Shown: positions 33,937 through 41,947, counted from the stretch's first letter. The stretch is DNA of 64,000 nt from Microbacterium pumilum (GCF_039530225.1 NZ_BAAAOH010000001.1:3844001-3908000); one strand, 5' to 3'. Notes: generated from the sequence alone by a model not told the origin. Made by a program: numbers and translations.

Positions 33937-34344
33937 GTGGCATGGATGTACATACTGCGGTGCCGAGATGGGCACTATTACACGGGAAGCACCGAGAAGG
34001 ATGTCGATGCGCGCGTCTGGGAGCACAACAACGATGATGAACTCAGCGCGAATTACACCCGGAAGCGGCGTCCGGTCCTCATCGTGTATGCAGAATTCCA
34101 CGACCGCATCGACACCGCATTCGATCGCGAGAAGCAGGTACAGGGGTGGTCTCGAGCCAAGAAGGAGGCGCTCATCGATGGCCGGTGGGACGATCTTCCC
34201 CCTTTAGCGGCGGGCACCCGGATCGATACAAAGATGGTCCGTGAGCCTGTCGACGGGCCGCCGGACGCTTCGACAAGCTCAGCGACCGGCTCGGGGTCAG
34301 ACGGAGACGCCCACCGACAGGAACCACACGCAAGCGATCTCTAG
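33937..34344 (+). CDS. GIY-YIG nuclease-family protein
   Basis: A 135-residue small GIY-YIG protein. WMYILRCRDGHYYTGSTEKD at residues 3-22 gives the MYIL...YYTGS core, followed by RVWEHNN, RPVLIVYAEFHDRIDTAFDREKQVQGWSRAKKEALI. The domain cuts DNA in known relatives. GTG 33937 gives the family start; ATG 33946 is an alternative. From about residue 102 ([18 protein letters not shown]) the protein is encoded by a family A repeat, so its C-terminus is foreign. Repeats also lie directly upstream. It interrupts the molybdenum gene cluster. Confidence 0.85.
   Translation: MAWMYILRCRDGHYYTGSTEKDVDARVWEHNNDDELSANYTRKRRPVLIVYAEFHDRIDTAFDREKQVQGWSRAKKEALIDGRWDDLPPLAAGTRIDTKMVREPVDGPPDASTSSATGSGSDGDAHRQEPHASDL
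34236..34288. repeat. Palindromic repeat, family A, inside the GIY-YIG gene 3' end
   Basis: GGTCCGTGAGCCTGTCGACG and CGTTCGACAAGC-type arms flank GGCCGCCGGA; the right arm CTTCGACAAGCTCAGCGACC is intact and the left arm is diverged. The copy is read in frame as the last part of the GIY-YIG protein. Confidence 0.85.
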
Positions 34345-34389
34345 GCCTGTCGACGAGCCGCCGGACGCTCGAGAAGCTCAGCGATCGGT
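34339..34389. repeat. Degenerate palindromic repeat, family A
   Basis: CCTGTCGACGAGCCGCCGGA followed by CTCGAGAAGCTCAGCGATCG is a diverged copy immediately after the GIY-YIG stop and just before moaE, completing the flanking of that gene. Confidence 0.75.
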
Positions 34390-34404
34390 TGGGGGCCGCA
34401 TCGA

Positions 34405-34833
34405 TCAGCCGCCCAGCCCGAGCCAGGTCGTGGTGCCGTCGGCCTCGATCTGGCGCTTCCAGACGGGCAGGTCGGTCTTGATGGCCTCGATGATCGCGCG
34501 GCACACGTCGAACGCCTCGGCGCGATGGGGTGAGGCGACGGCGATGACGACCGCGGCGTCACCGACCGTGAGCCGGCCGACCCGGTGACTCACCGCGACG
34601 ATGGCGGCGGAGCGGGCGATCGCTGTCTCAGCGATCCGCCGCAGCACAGCCTCGGCATCGGGATGGGCGGAGTACTCCAGTGCGACCACGGCGGTGGCGG
34701 CATCCGGATCGTGATCGCGCACGCGCCCCACAAAGGTGGTCACCGCACCCGCCGCGGCATCGTCGATCGCGGTCAGATGTGCGTCGAGATCCAAAGGCTC
34801 CGCGCTGATGGCGGCGTGGCGAACCCCCGTCAC
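34405..34833 (-). CDS. moaE: Molybdopterin synthase catalytic subunit MoaE
   Basis: A 142-residue MoaE. VTTFVGRVRDHDP near residue 34, VVALEYSAHPDAEAVL, VAVSHRVGRLTVGDAAVVIAVASPHRAEAFDVC and the catalytic lysine region LPVWKRQ are all present. With MoaD it converts cPMP to molybdopterin. GTG 34833 overlaps the mogA stop by four bases, so mogA-moaE is one transcript, oriented against moaD. Confidence 0.96.
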   Translation of the reverse strand: MTGVRHAAISAEPLDLDAHLTAIDDAAAGAVTTFVGRVRDHDPDAATAVVALEYSAHPDAEAVLRRIAETAIARSAAIVAVSHRVGRLTVGDAAVVIAVASPHRAEAFDVCRAIIEAIKTDLPVWKRQIEADGTTTWLGLGG

Positions 34834-35315
34834 GTGTGATCCCCCCCGCTCAGCTGATCGAGGATATGGCCCGCGACGGACAGGATGACCGGCATGCCCG
34901 AGGCGACACCCGATGGCGATCCGGGGAGATTGACGATCAGCACCCCGGCGCCATCGACGACGCCTGCGATCCCGCGGGTGAGCATTCCCGCGGGCTTCTC
35001 GGCCGCACCGCGTCGGCGGAGTTCCTCGGCGATGCCGGGCACGAAGCGCGTCACGACCCGCTCGGTTCCCTCGGGGGTGGCGTCTCGTGGCCCGATCCCG
35101 GTGCCCCCCGTCGTGACGATGAGACGCGCACCGATCTTGATCGTGGCGCGGAGCGCGATCTCGACGCTGTCTGCACCGTCGGGCACGATCGTCGCGTCGT
35201 CGCAGGCGAAACCTGCCTCGCTCAGGGCAGCCACGGCAACCGGCCCACTCGCGTCAGCTCGCTCGCCCGACGCGGAGCGGTCCGATACGGTGATGACCGC
35301 GGCGCGATAGGGCAT
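34830..35315 (-). CDS. mogA: Molybdopterin adenylyltransferase MogA/MoaB
   Basis: A 161-residue MogA-type enzyme that adenylates molybdopterin before MoeA inserts molybdenum. VITVSDRSASGERADASGP is the N-terminal motif, LIVTTGGTGIGPRDATPEGTE the MPT-binding loop, and VLIVNLPGSPSGVASGM the C-terminal motif. The ATG is exactly 6 nt after TAGGCT, so the mogA-moaE mRNA is predicted to be leaderless and separate from the molybdopterin oxidoreductase gene just upstream. Confidence 0.95.
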   Translation of the reverse strand: MPYRAAVITVSDRSASGERADASGPVAVAALSEAGFACDDATIVPDGADSVEIALRATIKIGARLIVTTGGTGIGPRDATPEGTERVVTRFVPGIAEELRRRGAAEKPAGMLTRGIAGVVDGAGVLIVNLPGSPSGVASGMPVILSVAGHILDQLSGGDHT

Positions 35316-35321
35316 GACTTC

Positions 35322-35327
35322 AGCCTA
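35322..35327 (-). promoter_or_regulatory. -10 hexamer TAGGCT of a leaderless start (mogA-moaE)
   Basis: It lies exactly 6 nt before the ATG at 35315 on the minus strand, in the 36-bp gap after the upstream oxidoreductase gene. Confidence 0.55.
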
Positions 35328-35351
35328 GATTCTCGGGCGGATGCTGAGACG

Positions 35352-37865
35352 TCAAGCCTCGCGACGCTCGAGCCGCACGACCACGGACTTCGAGGTCGGC
35401 GTGCCACTGACATCCGCGACCGAGTCGAGGGGAACGAGCACGTTCGTCTCCGGATAGTACGCGGCCGCGTTGCCCCGCGGGGTCGAGTAGCCGACGATCC
35501 GGAACGCCTCCGCGCGACGCTCCTGCACCACGCCATCGGCGCCCGTCCACTCCGACACGATGTCGACGATCTGCCCATCCGCGAAGCCGAGGACCTGAAT
35601 GTCCTTCGGGTTCACCATGATCACGCGCCGACCGCCGTGGATGCCGCGGTAGCGGTCATCCTTGCCGTAGATCGTGGTGTTGTACTGGTCGTGCGAGCGC
35701 AGCGTCTGCAACAGCAGTCGGCCGCGCGGGATCACGGGGTACTCCAGCGGGTTCACGGTGAATCGCGCCCTGCCGTCGGCGGTCGCGAACCGCCGCTCAT
35801 CACGCGGGCCGTTCGGCAGGAACAGGGTGCGGCCCTTGTCGATGGAGTCCTCGAAGTCCTCGAATCCCGGCACCACCGCCGCGATGTGCTGACGGATCAG
35901 CGCGTAGTCATGCTCGAGCGCCGCCCAGTCTGCCTGCGGGGCGTTGTGCGGATGCCGCACCCCGGCACCTCTCGACGCGGGCCCCTTCGAGTCATCGACC
36001 GCAGGTGCGTCGAACGGAATCTCGGTGTGCTCGGGCTGACCGTGGTCGACCTCGACCGCGGCGTCGACGTCGATCTCAGAGCTCGGCCGGGCTCCGACCG
36101 CCGGGCCGAAAAGCAGCTCGCAGAGTCGCGCGACGATGGCGACCTCGCTGAGCAGATCCTCGGACGGAGGCGAGAGCCGACCGCGCGAGGCGTGAACGGC
36201 CCCCATGGAGTCCTCGACGGTGACACGCTGCTCGCCGCCGCCGCGCCGGTCGCGGTCGGTGCGGCCGAGGGTCGGCAGGATGATGGCCCTGCGACCGGTG
36301 ACGACATGCGACCGGTTCAGCTTCGTCGATACCTGCACTGAGAGATCGGTGCGCCGCAGTGCTGCTTCGGTGACGAGGGTGTCGGGCGTCGCGCTGACGA
36401 AGTTGCCCCCCATCCCCATGAACACACGCGCGGTGCCGTCACGCATCGCTCGGATCGCGGCCACTGTGTCGTGGCCATGCTCGCGCGGCGGACGGAAGTC
36501 GAACTCGCGATCGAGGGCGTCGAGGAACGCGTCGGACGGCTTCTCGTAGATGCCCATCGTGCGGTCGCCCTGCACGTTGGAATGGCCCCGCACCGGACAC
36601 AGCCCCGCGCCGGTGCGGCCGATGTTGCCCTGCAGGAGCAGCACGTTCACGATGTCGCGAAGAGTCGCCACGGAATGCTTGTGCTGCGTCAGCCCCATGG
36701 CCCAGCACACGATCGTGGCCTTCGAGAGTCTCACGGCCTCGCCGACGCGGCGCAGGGTCTTCTCGGGCAGCCCGGTGCCGGAGACGAGTTCTCGCCAAGG
36801 GACCTCGGAAATCGCCTGACGGTAGGCGTCGAATCCGCTCGTGTGGGCCGTGATGAACTCATGGTCGAGCACGCCGGACACGGTCGCAGAGCCTGTCGAC
36901 ACTTCGACTCGCTGGCGCTCGCTCAGTGCAAGCCCGTCCTCGCACTCGAGGAGGTGCTTGCCGATCGCCTGGAAGAGAGCTTGGTCGCCTCCCAACCGGA
37001 TCTGCACGAACTGGTCAGCGAGCTTCGTGCCGCCCAGCATGACCCCCTTGACCGTCTGCGGATTCTCGAACCTCACGAGCCCCGCCTCGGGCAGTGGATT
37101 CACCGCGATGATCGTCGCGCCCCGATTCTTCGCCTTTTCAAGTGCCGAAAGCATCCGCGGGTGATTCGTGCCGGGGTTCTGCCCAGCGACGATCAGCAGA
37201 TCGGCTTCATGGATGTCGCCGATCGAGACCGTGCCCTTGCCGATCCCTATCGTCTCGGTGAGCGCCGAGCCCGAGGACTCATGGCACATGTTGGAGCAGT
37301 CCGGCAGGTTGTTGGTGCCGAACCCGCGTACCAGCAGCTGGTATAGGAACGCGGCCTCGTTCGACGTGCGTCCCGAGGTGTAGAAGATCGCCTCGTTCGG
37401 ATCCTCGAGCCCGCGCAGCGTGTCAGCGATCTCGCGCAGCGCGTCATCCCATGCGATCGGACGATAATGGGTCCCGCCGTCATCGAGGATCATCGGCTGC
37501 GTCAGTCGTCCCTGCTGGCCGAGCCACCAGTCGTCGTGCGACTCCAGCTCCGCGACCGAGTGCTCGGCGAAGAACTCCGGCCCGACGCGACGAATCGTCG
37601 CCTCTTCGGCCACGGCCTTGGCGCCGTTCTCGCAGAACTCCGCGATGTGCCGCTTGTCCTCTTCGGGCCACGCGCAGCCCGGGCAGTCGAATCCGTCTTT
37701 CTGATTCACACGCAGCAGGCTCCGGATGCTGCGCTCGACGCCCATCTGATCGTTCGAGATCTGGAGGGCATGCAGCACCGCGGGCACACCGACGGCGACC
37801 TTCTTGGGTCGAGTGACGCGGACGTTCGCCTCGTCGATGTCGGTGCGCGGGGGCTTCGTCGCCAT
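35352..37865 (-). CDS. FdhF/YdeP-type molybdopterin oxidoreductase
   Basis: An 837-residue molybdopterin enzyme of the FdhF/YdeP family. DCPGCAWP with Cys61 and Cys64, FYTSGRTSNEAAFLYQLLVRGFGTNN, DCSNMCHESSG, VAGQNPGTNHPRML and ICWAMGLTQHKHSV-like blocks fit the family. RGHSNVQGDRTMGIY and the C-terminal cofactor domain (LRSHDQYNTTIYG) follow. Classical three-subunit formate dehydrogenase partners are absent, so it is a single-gene enzyme. Formate oxidation is possible, but YdeP-type proteins are also tied to acid resistance. ATG 37865 is 6 nt after TACCCT. FdhD at 15672 is its probable maturation factor. Confidence 0.92.
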   Translation of the reverse strand: MATKPPRTDIDEANVRVTRPKKVAVGVPAVLHALQISNDQMGVERSIRSLLRVNQKDGFDCPGCAWPEEDKRHIAEFCENGAKAVAEEATIRRVGPEFFAEHSVAELESHDDWWLGQQGRLTQPMILDDGGTHYRPIAWDDALREIADTLRGLEDPNEAIFYTSGRTSNEAAFLYQLLVRGFGTNNLPDCSNMCHESSGSALTETIGIGKGTVSIGDIHEADLLIVAGQNPGTNHPRMLSALEKAKNRGATIIAVNPLPEAGLVRFENPQTVKGVMLGGTKLADQFVQIRLGGDQALFQAIGKHLLECEDGLALSERQRVEVSTGSATVSGVLDHEFITAHTSGFDAYRQAISEVPWRELVSGTGLPEKTLRRVGEAVRLSKATIVCWAMGLTQHKHSVATLRDIVNVLLLQGNIGRTGAGLCPVRGHSNVQGDRTMGIYEKPSDAFLDALDREFDFRPPREHGHDTVAAIRAMRDGTARVFMGMGGNFVSATPDTLVTEAALRRTDLSVQVSTKLNRSHVVTGRRAIILPTLGRTDRDRRGGGEQRVTVEDSMGAVHASRGRLSPPSEDLLSEVAIVARLCELLFGPAVGARPSSEIDVDAAVEVDHGQPEHTEIPFDAPAVDDSKGPASRGAGVRHPHNAPQADWAALEHDYALIRQHIAAVVPGFEDFEDSIDKGRTLFLPNGPRDERRFATADGRARFTVNPLEYPVIPRGRLLLQTLRSHDQYNTTIYGKDDRYRGIHGGRRVIMVNPKDIQVLGFADGQIVDIVSEWTGADGVVQERRAEAFRIVGYSTPRGNAAAYYPETNVLVPLDSVADVSGTPTSKSVVVRLERREA

Positions 37866-37871
37866 ATGGCT

Positions 37872-37877
37872 AGGGTA
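37872..37877 (-). promoter_or_regulatory. -10 hexamer TACCCT of a leaderless start
   Basis: It is exactly 6 nt before the ATG at 37865 on the minus strand and supports that start within a longer open frame. Confidence 0.55.
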
Positions 37878-37956
37878 GGCCGGTCTCACGGCACCGGCGT
37901 CGTTCGAACCTGCTTCACAGATCGCACGAATCGGGGCGAGGCACCGCAACGGCGCG

Positions 37957-38586
37957 TCAAGGCAGCTCTGCGAGAAGATCCTCGAGTGCTGCGATATCGT
38001 CGGTGCCCCGCACCACGACCTGCTCGGCCGACTCGCGCACGCGCGAGTGCGGGTCCTCGGCCAGCACCTGAGAGGCGAAGTCCCCCATCGCGGTGTCCTG
38101 CACGATCAGCAGCTCGAGGAAGATCCGCTCGGCATCGACTCCCTCCGCCGCGATGAGTGCAGCCCACTGTGAGGGTGTCGGCATCCCGGGCATCTGGGTG
38201 TGGCTGCCGTGCCCCGCGCATGGACCGACCTTGGGCCGCTCGAGGGGTCTCGACCCGGTCCATGCCACGTACCAGGGTCGCAGTTGCTCGAGTTCAGCGG
38301 CCTGGCCTGACGCGAGCGTGCCCGCGAACGCGCCGGTCTCGGCGCTGATGTCCGGCTTGTCGAGCAGCGCCCTCGCGAGATCGGCCGCCTCGACCCGGTA
38401 GAAGATCATCGCCTCGACGTAGCAGAAGTCGGTGGCGGTCACCGGTTCGGGAGCGGCGTGATCCGAGGTCGACGGTGTGGGTGAACCCGTCGACGCCCCC
38501 ACCGCACCCGCGATCGCGAGGCTGATCCCTGCGACGGCGGCGGCCGCGGCGACGATCACGCCGATGACGGCGACTCGACTGCGCAC
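37957..38586 (-). CDS. Membrane-anchored DUF305-like protein lacking the metal histidines
   Basis: A 209-residue protein with an N-terminal membrane anchor (VAVIGVIVAAAAAVAGISLA) and an extracytoplasmic domain. Its C-terminal half aligns with DUF305 proteins: MPGMPTPSQWAALIAAEGVD, then IFLELLIVQDTAMGDFASQV, matching the intact homologue at 45013-45714. Where DUF305 has histidine pairs (VHH, RHHEG), this protein has FYR and VQD, so metal binding is probably lost or changed. GTG 38586 follows GAAGGG by 7 nt and was preferred over longer open starts. It lies 50 bp after the HerA-like gene on the same strand. Confidence 0.72.
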   Translation of the reverse strand: MRSRVAVIGVIVAAAAAVAGISLAIAGAVGASTGSPTPSTSDHAAPEPVTATDFCYVEAMIFYRVEAADLARALLDKPDISAETGAFAGTLASGQAAELEQLRPWYVAWTGSRPLERPKVGPCAGHGSHTQMPGMPTPSQWAALIAAEGVDAERIFLELLIVQDTAMGDFASQVLAEDPHSRVRESAEQVVVRGTDDIAALEDLLAELP

Positions 38587-38636
38587 GCGAAAACCCTTCG
38601 ACCCGAGGCGAACCCACGCCGGACCGACCGCGGGCG

Positions 38637-40640
38637 TCAGCGTCGTCCGGTGCCGAAAATCCCCCGAATGACGCCGTTCAGGATAGTCTGCGTCGTCCTC
38701 GATCCCAGAACCTGCTCGATCCCGGACTTCTGAGTCGACCTCGTTGTTCGGGTCGTGCGGGACGTCCCGGATGTCTTCTTGAGAAGCCGGTCGTACTCCT
38801 GCTGAGCCTTCTTGTCGGCGGCCGCCTGCGCCTTGTCGATCGCGGCCTGCTGCTTGGCGAATTCGGCATCGGCCTTGGCCTTGGCGAGCGCCGCCTGCTC
38901 GGCGGCCTCGGCCTCGTCGGCTGCGTTCATCTTCGCGGTGAGGATCTCGCGAGCCGACTCGCGGTCGATGGCCGTGCCGTACTTCGCGAGCAACAGCGAT
39001 GCCTTGATCGCCGCCTCGATCTTCGGGTCGGGTGTCGGCGACATGAGCCCCTGCGGAGCGCGCAGCCGAGTCCACGCGACAGGCGTCGGAGCACCCTTCT
39101 CGCTCATGACCGTCACGATCGCCTCGCCGGTGCCGAGCTCCTGCAGCACGCGCTCGAGGTCATAGCCGGACTTCGGATAGGTGCCGACCGTCGCGCGGAG
39201 CGCCTTCGCATCGTCGGGCGTGAAGGCGCGGAGTGCATGCTGGACGCGTGATCCGAGCTGGGCCAGCACGTCTGACGGCACATCCTTGGGAGTCTGGGTC
39301 ACGAAGAACACCCCGACACCCTTCGAACGGATGAGGCGCACGGTCTGCGTGATGGCGGCGAGGAAGTCCTTCGATGCGTCCCTGAAGAGCAGGTGCGCCT
39401 CGTCGAAGAAGAACACGAGCTTCGGCTGGTCGAGATCGCCGACCTCGGGCAGGATCTCGAACAGCTCCGCGAGGAGGTACATGAGGAACGTCGAGAACAG
39501 CGCCGGCTTGTCGACGACGCCGGGCACCTCGAGCAGGCTGATGACACCGCGCCCGTCGGCCGCGGTGCGGAGGAAGTCGCGCACGTCGAACTCGGGCTCA
39601 CCGAAGAAGACGTCCGCGCCCTGATCGGCGAACGTGATGAGTTCCCGCAGGATGACGCCTGCCGTCGCCGCCGACAGTCCCCCGAGGTTCTTGAGCTCGG
39701 CCTTGCCCTCGTCGCCGGTGAGCCAGCTCAGCACGGCGCGAAGGTCCGACAGGTCGACGAGGGCCAGGCCGTTGGCATCGGCGTAGTGGAAGACGAGACC
39801 CAGGCTCGATTCCTGAGTCTCGTTCAACCCCAGGACTTTGCTCAGCAGCAGCGGCCCGAATCCCGAGACGGTCGCGCGCACCGGGATGCCCTTGCCGATG
39901 CCGCCGAGCGCGAAATACTCGGTGACGGATGCAGCGGGCTGCCATCCCTGCCCGATCGCCTGTGTGCGCGCCAGCAGCTTCTCGCTCGACTCCCCGGGTG
40001 TCGCGACACCGGACAGGTCGCCCTTGATGTCGGCTGCGAACACCGGGACGCCCTTCGCAGCGAGCTGCTCGGCAAGTCCCTGAAGGGTGCGGGTCTTGCC
40101 GGTGCCCGTCGCGCCCGCCACGAGCCCGTGACGATTCATCATCGCGAGCGGAATGCGGATCTGCGCCTCCGCGACCGGGTCGCCGTTGACGAGCGCTCCA
40201 AGGTCGAGCGTCGTGCTTTCGAACGTGTAGCCCTTGACGACCGCAGCGACCTGATCTGCGGTGAGCGGGCCATCCTCGCCGGGTGCGGTGGGCGCCTGCG
40301 GCGGCGCCGCTGCCGTCGTGGCCGAGCTCGCAGCGGTCCCTGAGCTCGCAGCGGTCCCTGAGCTCGCAGCGGTCCCTGAGCTCGCAGCGGTCCCTGAGCT
40401 TGTCGAAGGGTCCGCTGCGCCGCTGGACGCTTCGACAGGCTCAGCGACCGGTTCAGACTCAGCGACCGGGTGGGGAGCCCCGAGCTTCGCCTGTGCAGCG
40501 GCTGCCTCCGCTGCCGCGAGCGCGGCCCTGGCCTGCGCCGCCTTCAGCTGCGCCTCGGCGGCCTCGGCCTCGGCGCGCAGGCGCGCGAGTTCGGCCTCGG
40601 CTGCGGCGACGGTGGGATCGGTCGACTCTGACGCGCTCAT
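38637..40640 (-). CDS. HerA-like ATPase (DUF853 family) with translated repeat insert
   Basis: A 667-residue HerA/FtsK-type ATPase of the DUF853 group. A coiled coil of Ala/Glu repeats (residues 12-52) is followed by a Ser/Thr/Ala-rich stretch (about 60-106) encoded by DNA repeats. Then come Walker A GATGTGKTRTLQGLA near residue 179, ADIKGDLSG, Walker B KLVFFFDEAHLLF, and VFFVTQTPKDVPSDVLAQLG. A second coiled coil (EAAEQAALAKAKADAEFAKQ) and a basic tail close it. Relatives translocate or unwind DNA; the exact role is unknown. The ATG is 6 nt after TAGGCT. Confidence 0.9.
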   Translation of the reverse strand: MSASESTDPTVAAAEAELARLRAEAEAAEAQLKAAQARAALAAAEAAAAQAKLGAPHPVAESEPVAEPVEASSGAADPSTSSGTAASSGTAASSGTAASSGTAASSATTAAAPPQAPTAPGEDGPLTADQVAAVVKGYTFESTTLDLGALVNGDPVAEAQIRIPLAMMNRHGLVAGATGTGKTRTLQGLAEQLAAKGVPVFAADIKGDLSGVATPGESSEKLLARTQAIGQGWQPAASVTEYFALGGIGKGIPVRATVSGFGPLLLSKVLGLNETQESSLGLVFHYADANGLALVDLSDLRAVLSWLTGDEGKAELKNLGGLSAATAGVILRELITFADQGADVFFGEPEFDVRDFLRTAADGRGVISLLEVPGVVDKPALFSTFLMYLLAELFEILPEVGDLDQPKLVFFFDEAHLLFRDASKDFLAAITQTVRLIRSKGVGVFFVTQTPKDVPSDVLAQLGSRVQHALRAFTPDDAKALRATVGTYPKSGYDLERVLQELGTGEAIVTVMSEKGAPTPVAWTRLRAPQGLMSPTPDPKIEAAIKASLLLAKYGTAIDRESAREILTAKMNAADEAEAAEQAALAKAKADAEFAKQQAAIDKAQAAADKKAQQEYDRLLKKTSGTSRTTRTTRSTQKSGIEQVLGSRTTQTILNGVIRGIFGTGRR
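40324..40395. repeat. 18-bp tandem repeat, four copies, in the HerA-like coding sequence
   Basis: GAGCTCGCAGCGGTCCCT occurs four times head to tail (40324, 40342, 40360, 40378). The unit is six codons, read on the minus strand as SGTAAS-type repeats. It joins directly to a family A palindrome, from whose GCGGTCCCTGAGCT end it seems to have grown. Confidence 0.95.
40396..40451. repeat. Palindromic repeat, family A, inside the HerA-like gene
   Basis: GAGCTTGTCGAAGGGTCC, a centre TGCGCCGCTGGA, and CTTCGACAGGCTCAGCGACC form a complete family A element. It is translated in frame on the minus strand, and a further GACTCAGCGACCGG half copy follows to 40470. Confidence 0.92.
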
Positions 40641-40644
40641 CCGG

Positions 40645-41313
40645 TCAGCCTAGCGACGGCGGCGCGGGCGCGGCATCCACTCGTTCTCGGGCGATGACCG
40701 TTGCGAAGAACCCCGCGACGACGAGCGCGGTGCCGGCACCGACGAGCATGCCTCCCAGAGTGTCGCTCAGCCAATGAGCGTGCAGGTAGGTGCGGCTGAG
40801 TGCCATCAGCAGCACCCACGTCGCACCCACCACCGCGACCCAGAGTCGCGGAAACAGGGTCACCGCCGCCACCGCGATCGTCGTCGCGTTGGCAACGTGC
40901 CCTGACGGATACGACCCGTAGTCCGACACCACGATGATGTCTTCGGGTCTGGCTCTGCCGAAGGCGTGCTTCAGGAGCTGGACGCACCCCGCAGTGGCTG
41001 TCTCCGCTGTGAGGAAGTATGCCGCCGACCAGGGACGCTTGACCAGGATGAGGGCGACCGCGCCGCCGAGTGGCACCGCGAGTGTGCCGAACCATCCCCC
41101 GCCCAGGAAGTTCATCACCTGCGAGAAGCCGAGCATGAAGGGCGAGACCCATGCGGCGAGCACGTCGTTCCACCACGTGTCGATCGCGAACGGCTCCACA
41201 CCGCGGATGAAGATCCAGGCGCCGAGCAGGCACGACGCCGCGATCAGCAGTCCCCCGACGACGAAGACCGCCGCCCGAGACGACATGCGGAGAGACGTGC
41301 GCGCGGGTTCCAT
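40645..41313 (-). CDS. PAP2-family membrane phosphatase
   Basis: A 222-residue integral membrane phosphatase with about six helices. The three acid-phosphatase motifs are KHAFGRARP (KxxxxxxRP), YPSGH (PSGH) and SRTYLHAHWLSD (SRxxxxxHxxxD). It should dephosphorylate a lipid phosphate or undecaprenyl diphosphate at the membrane. The frame is open far upstream; ATG 41313 gives the correct N-terminus, and a CACAAT hexamer lies 6 nt before it. The herA-like gene begins 5 bp downstream of its stop with its own promoter. Confidence 0.88.
   Translation of the reverse strand: MEPARTSLRMSSRAAVFVVGGLLIAASCLLGAWIFIRGVEPFAIDTWWNDVLAAWVSPFMLGFSQVMNFLGGGWFGTLAVPLGGAVALILVKRPWSAAYFLTAETATAGCVQLLKHAFGRARPEDIIVVSDYGSYPSGHVANATTIAVAAVTLFPRLWVAVVGATWVLLMALSRTYLHAHWLSDTLGGMLVGAGTALVVAGFFATVIARERVDAAPAPPSLG
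40647..40652 (-). promoter_or_regulatory. -10 hexamer TAGGCT of a leaderless start
   Basis: It is exactly 6 nt before the ATG at 40640 on the minus strand and overlaps the end of the PAP2 gene. Confidence 0.55.
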
Positions 41314-41379
41314 CGGACCATTGTGTCCCTCAGGCGCGGCATCCGGGGGTGCCTTGTGCTGACGGAGCATGATGTGCAC

Positions 41380-41880
41380 ATGCCTCAAGTGGTCGACGTC
41401 GTCCGCGCACTCATCGCCCCGGTGACACGCACGCGCCTTTTCCGTCGATGGGGACCCATCGCGCTTCCGCCCATCGAAGCCGCTCTCGCGCGCCTCACCA
41501 ACGGGCGTGTGCAGCTGAGCGGACTGCTCGTGCCCTCGCTCGTGCTGCACACCCTCGGCGCCAAGTCCGGCGAACCCCGCGACGCGCCACTCATGTACAC
41601 GCCTGACGGGCGCGGGCGCGCCATCGTCGCCGGCAGCAACTTCGCCGACGGACGGCACCCGGCATGGACGGCGAACCTCATCGCGCATCCGGATGCCGCC
41701 ATCACGGTACGCGGCCGACGCATGCCCGTCCGGGCATCCCTCATTCCCGATGAAGACCGGGACGCGACGTGGGCGCGCATCGAGCGCCAGTGGCCCGGCT
41801 ATCGCGGCTACGAGCGGGAGTCCGGTCGCGTGGTGCGCCTCTTCGTGCTGCAGCCGGTGCGCGAAGCGCCGCCCGGCTGA
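41380..41880 (+). CDS. Deazaflavin (F420)-type nitroreductase-family protein, copy 1
   Basis: A 166-residue protein of the Ddn-like nitroreductase/deazaflavin-dependent oxidoreductase family (FMN/F420-binding split barrel). LHTLGAKSGEPRDAPLMY, VAGSNFADGRHPAWTANLIAHPDAAITVRGRRM and WPGYRGYERESGR are family blocks. Relatives use reduced F420 to reduce diverse substrates. ATG 41380 matches the length of its neighbour; GTG 41374, 6 nt after CGGAG, is an alternative. The next gene is a paralogue 67 bp downstream. Confidence 0.87.
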   Translation: MPQVVDVVRALIAPVTRTRLFRRWGPIALPPIEAALARLTNGRVQLSGLLVPSLVLHTLGAKSGEPRDAPLMYTPDGRGRAIVAGSNFADGRHPAWTANLIAHPDAAITVRGRRMPVRASLIPDEDRDATWARIERQWPGYRGYERESGRVVRLFVLQPVREAPPG

Positions 41881-41947
41881 TCCAGCATCGACCCCGCTGC
41901 CGCGACAGCGATCGGTCTCGAGGCCGTATCCGAGGCATGATAGGCGC

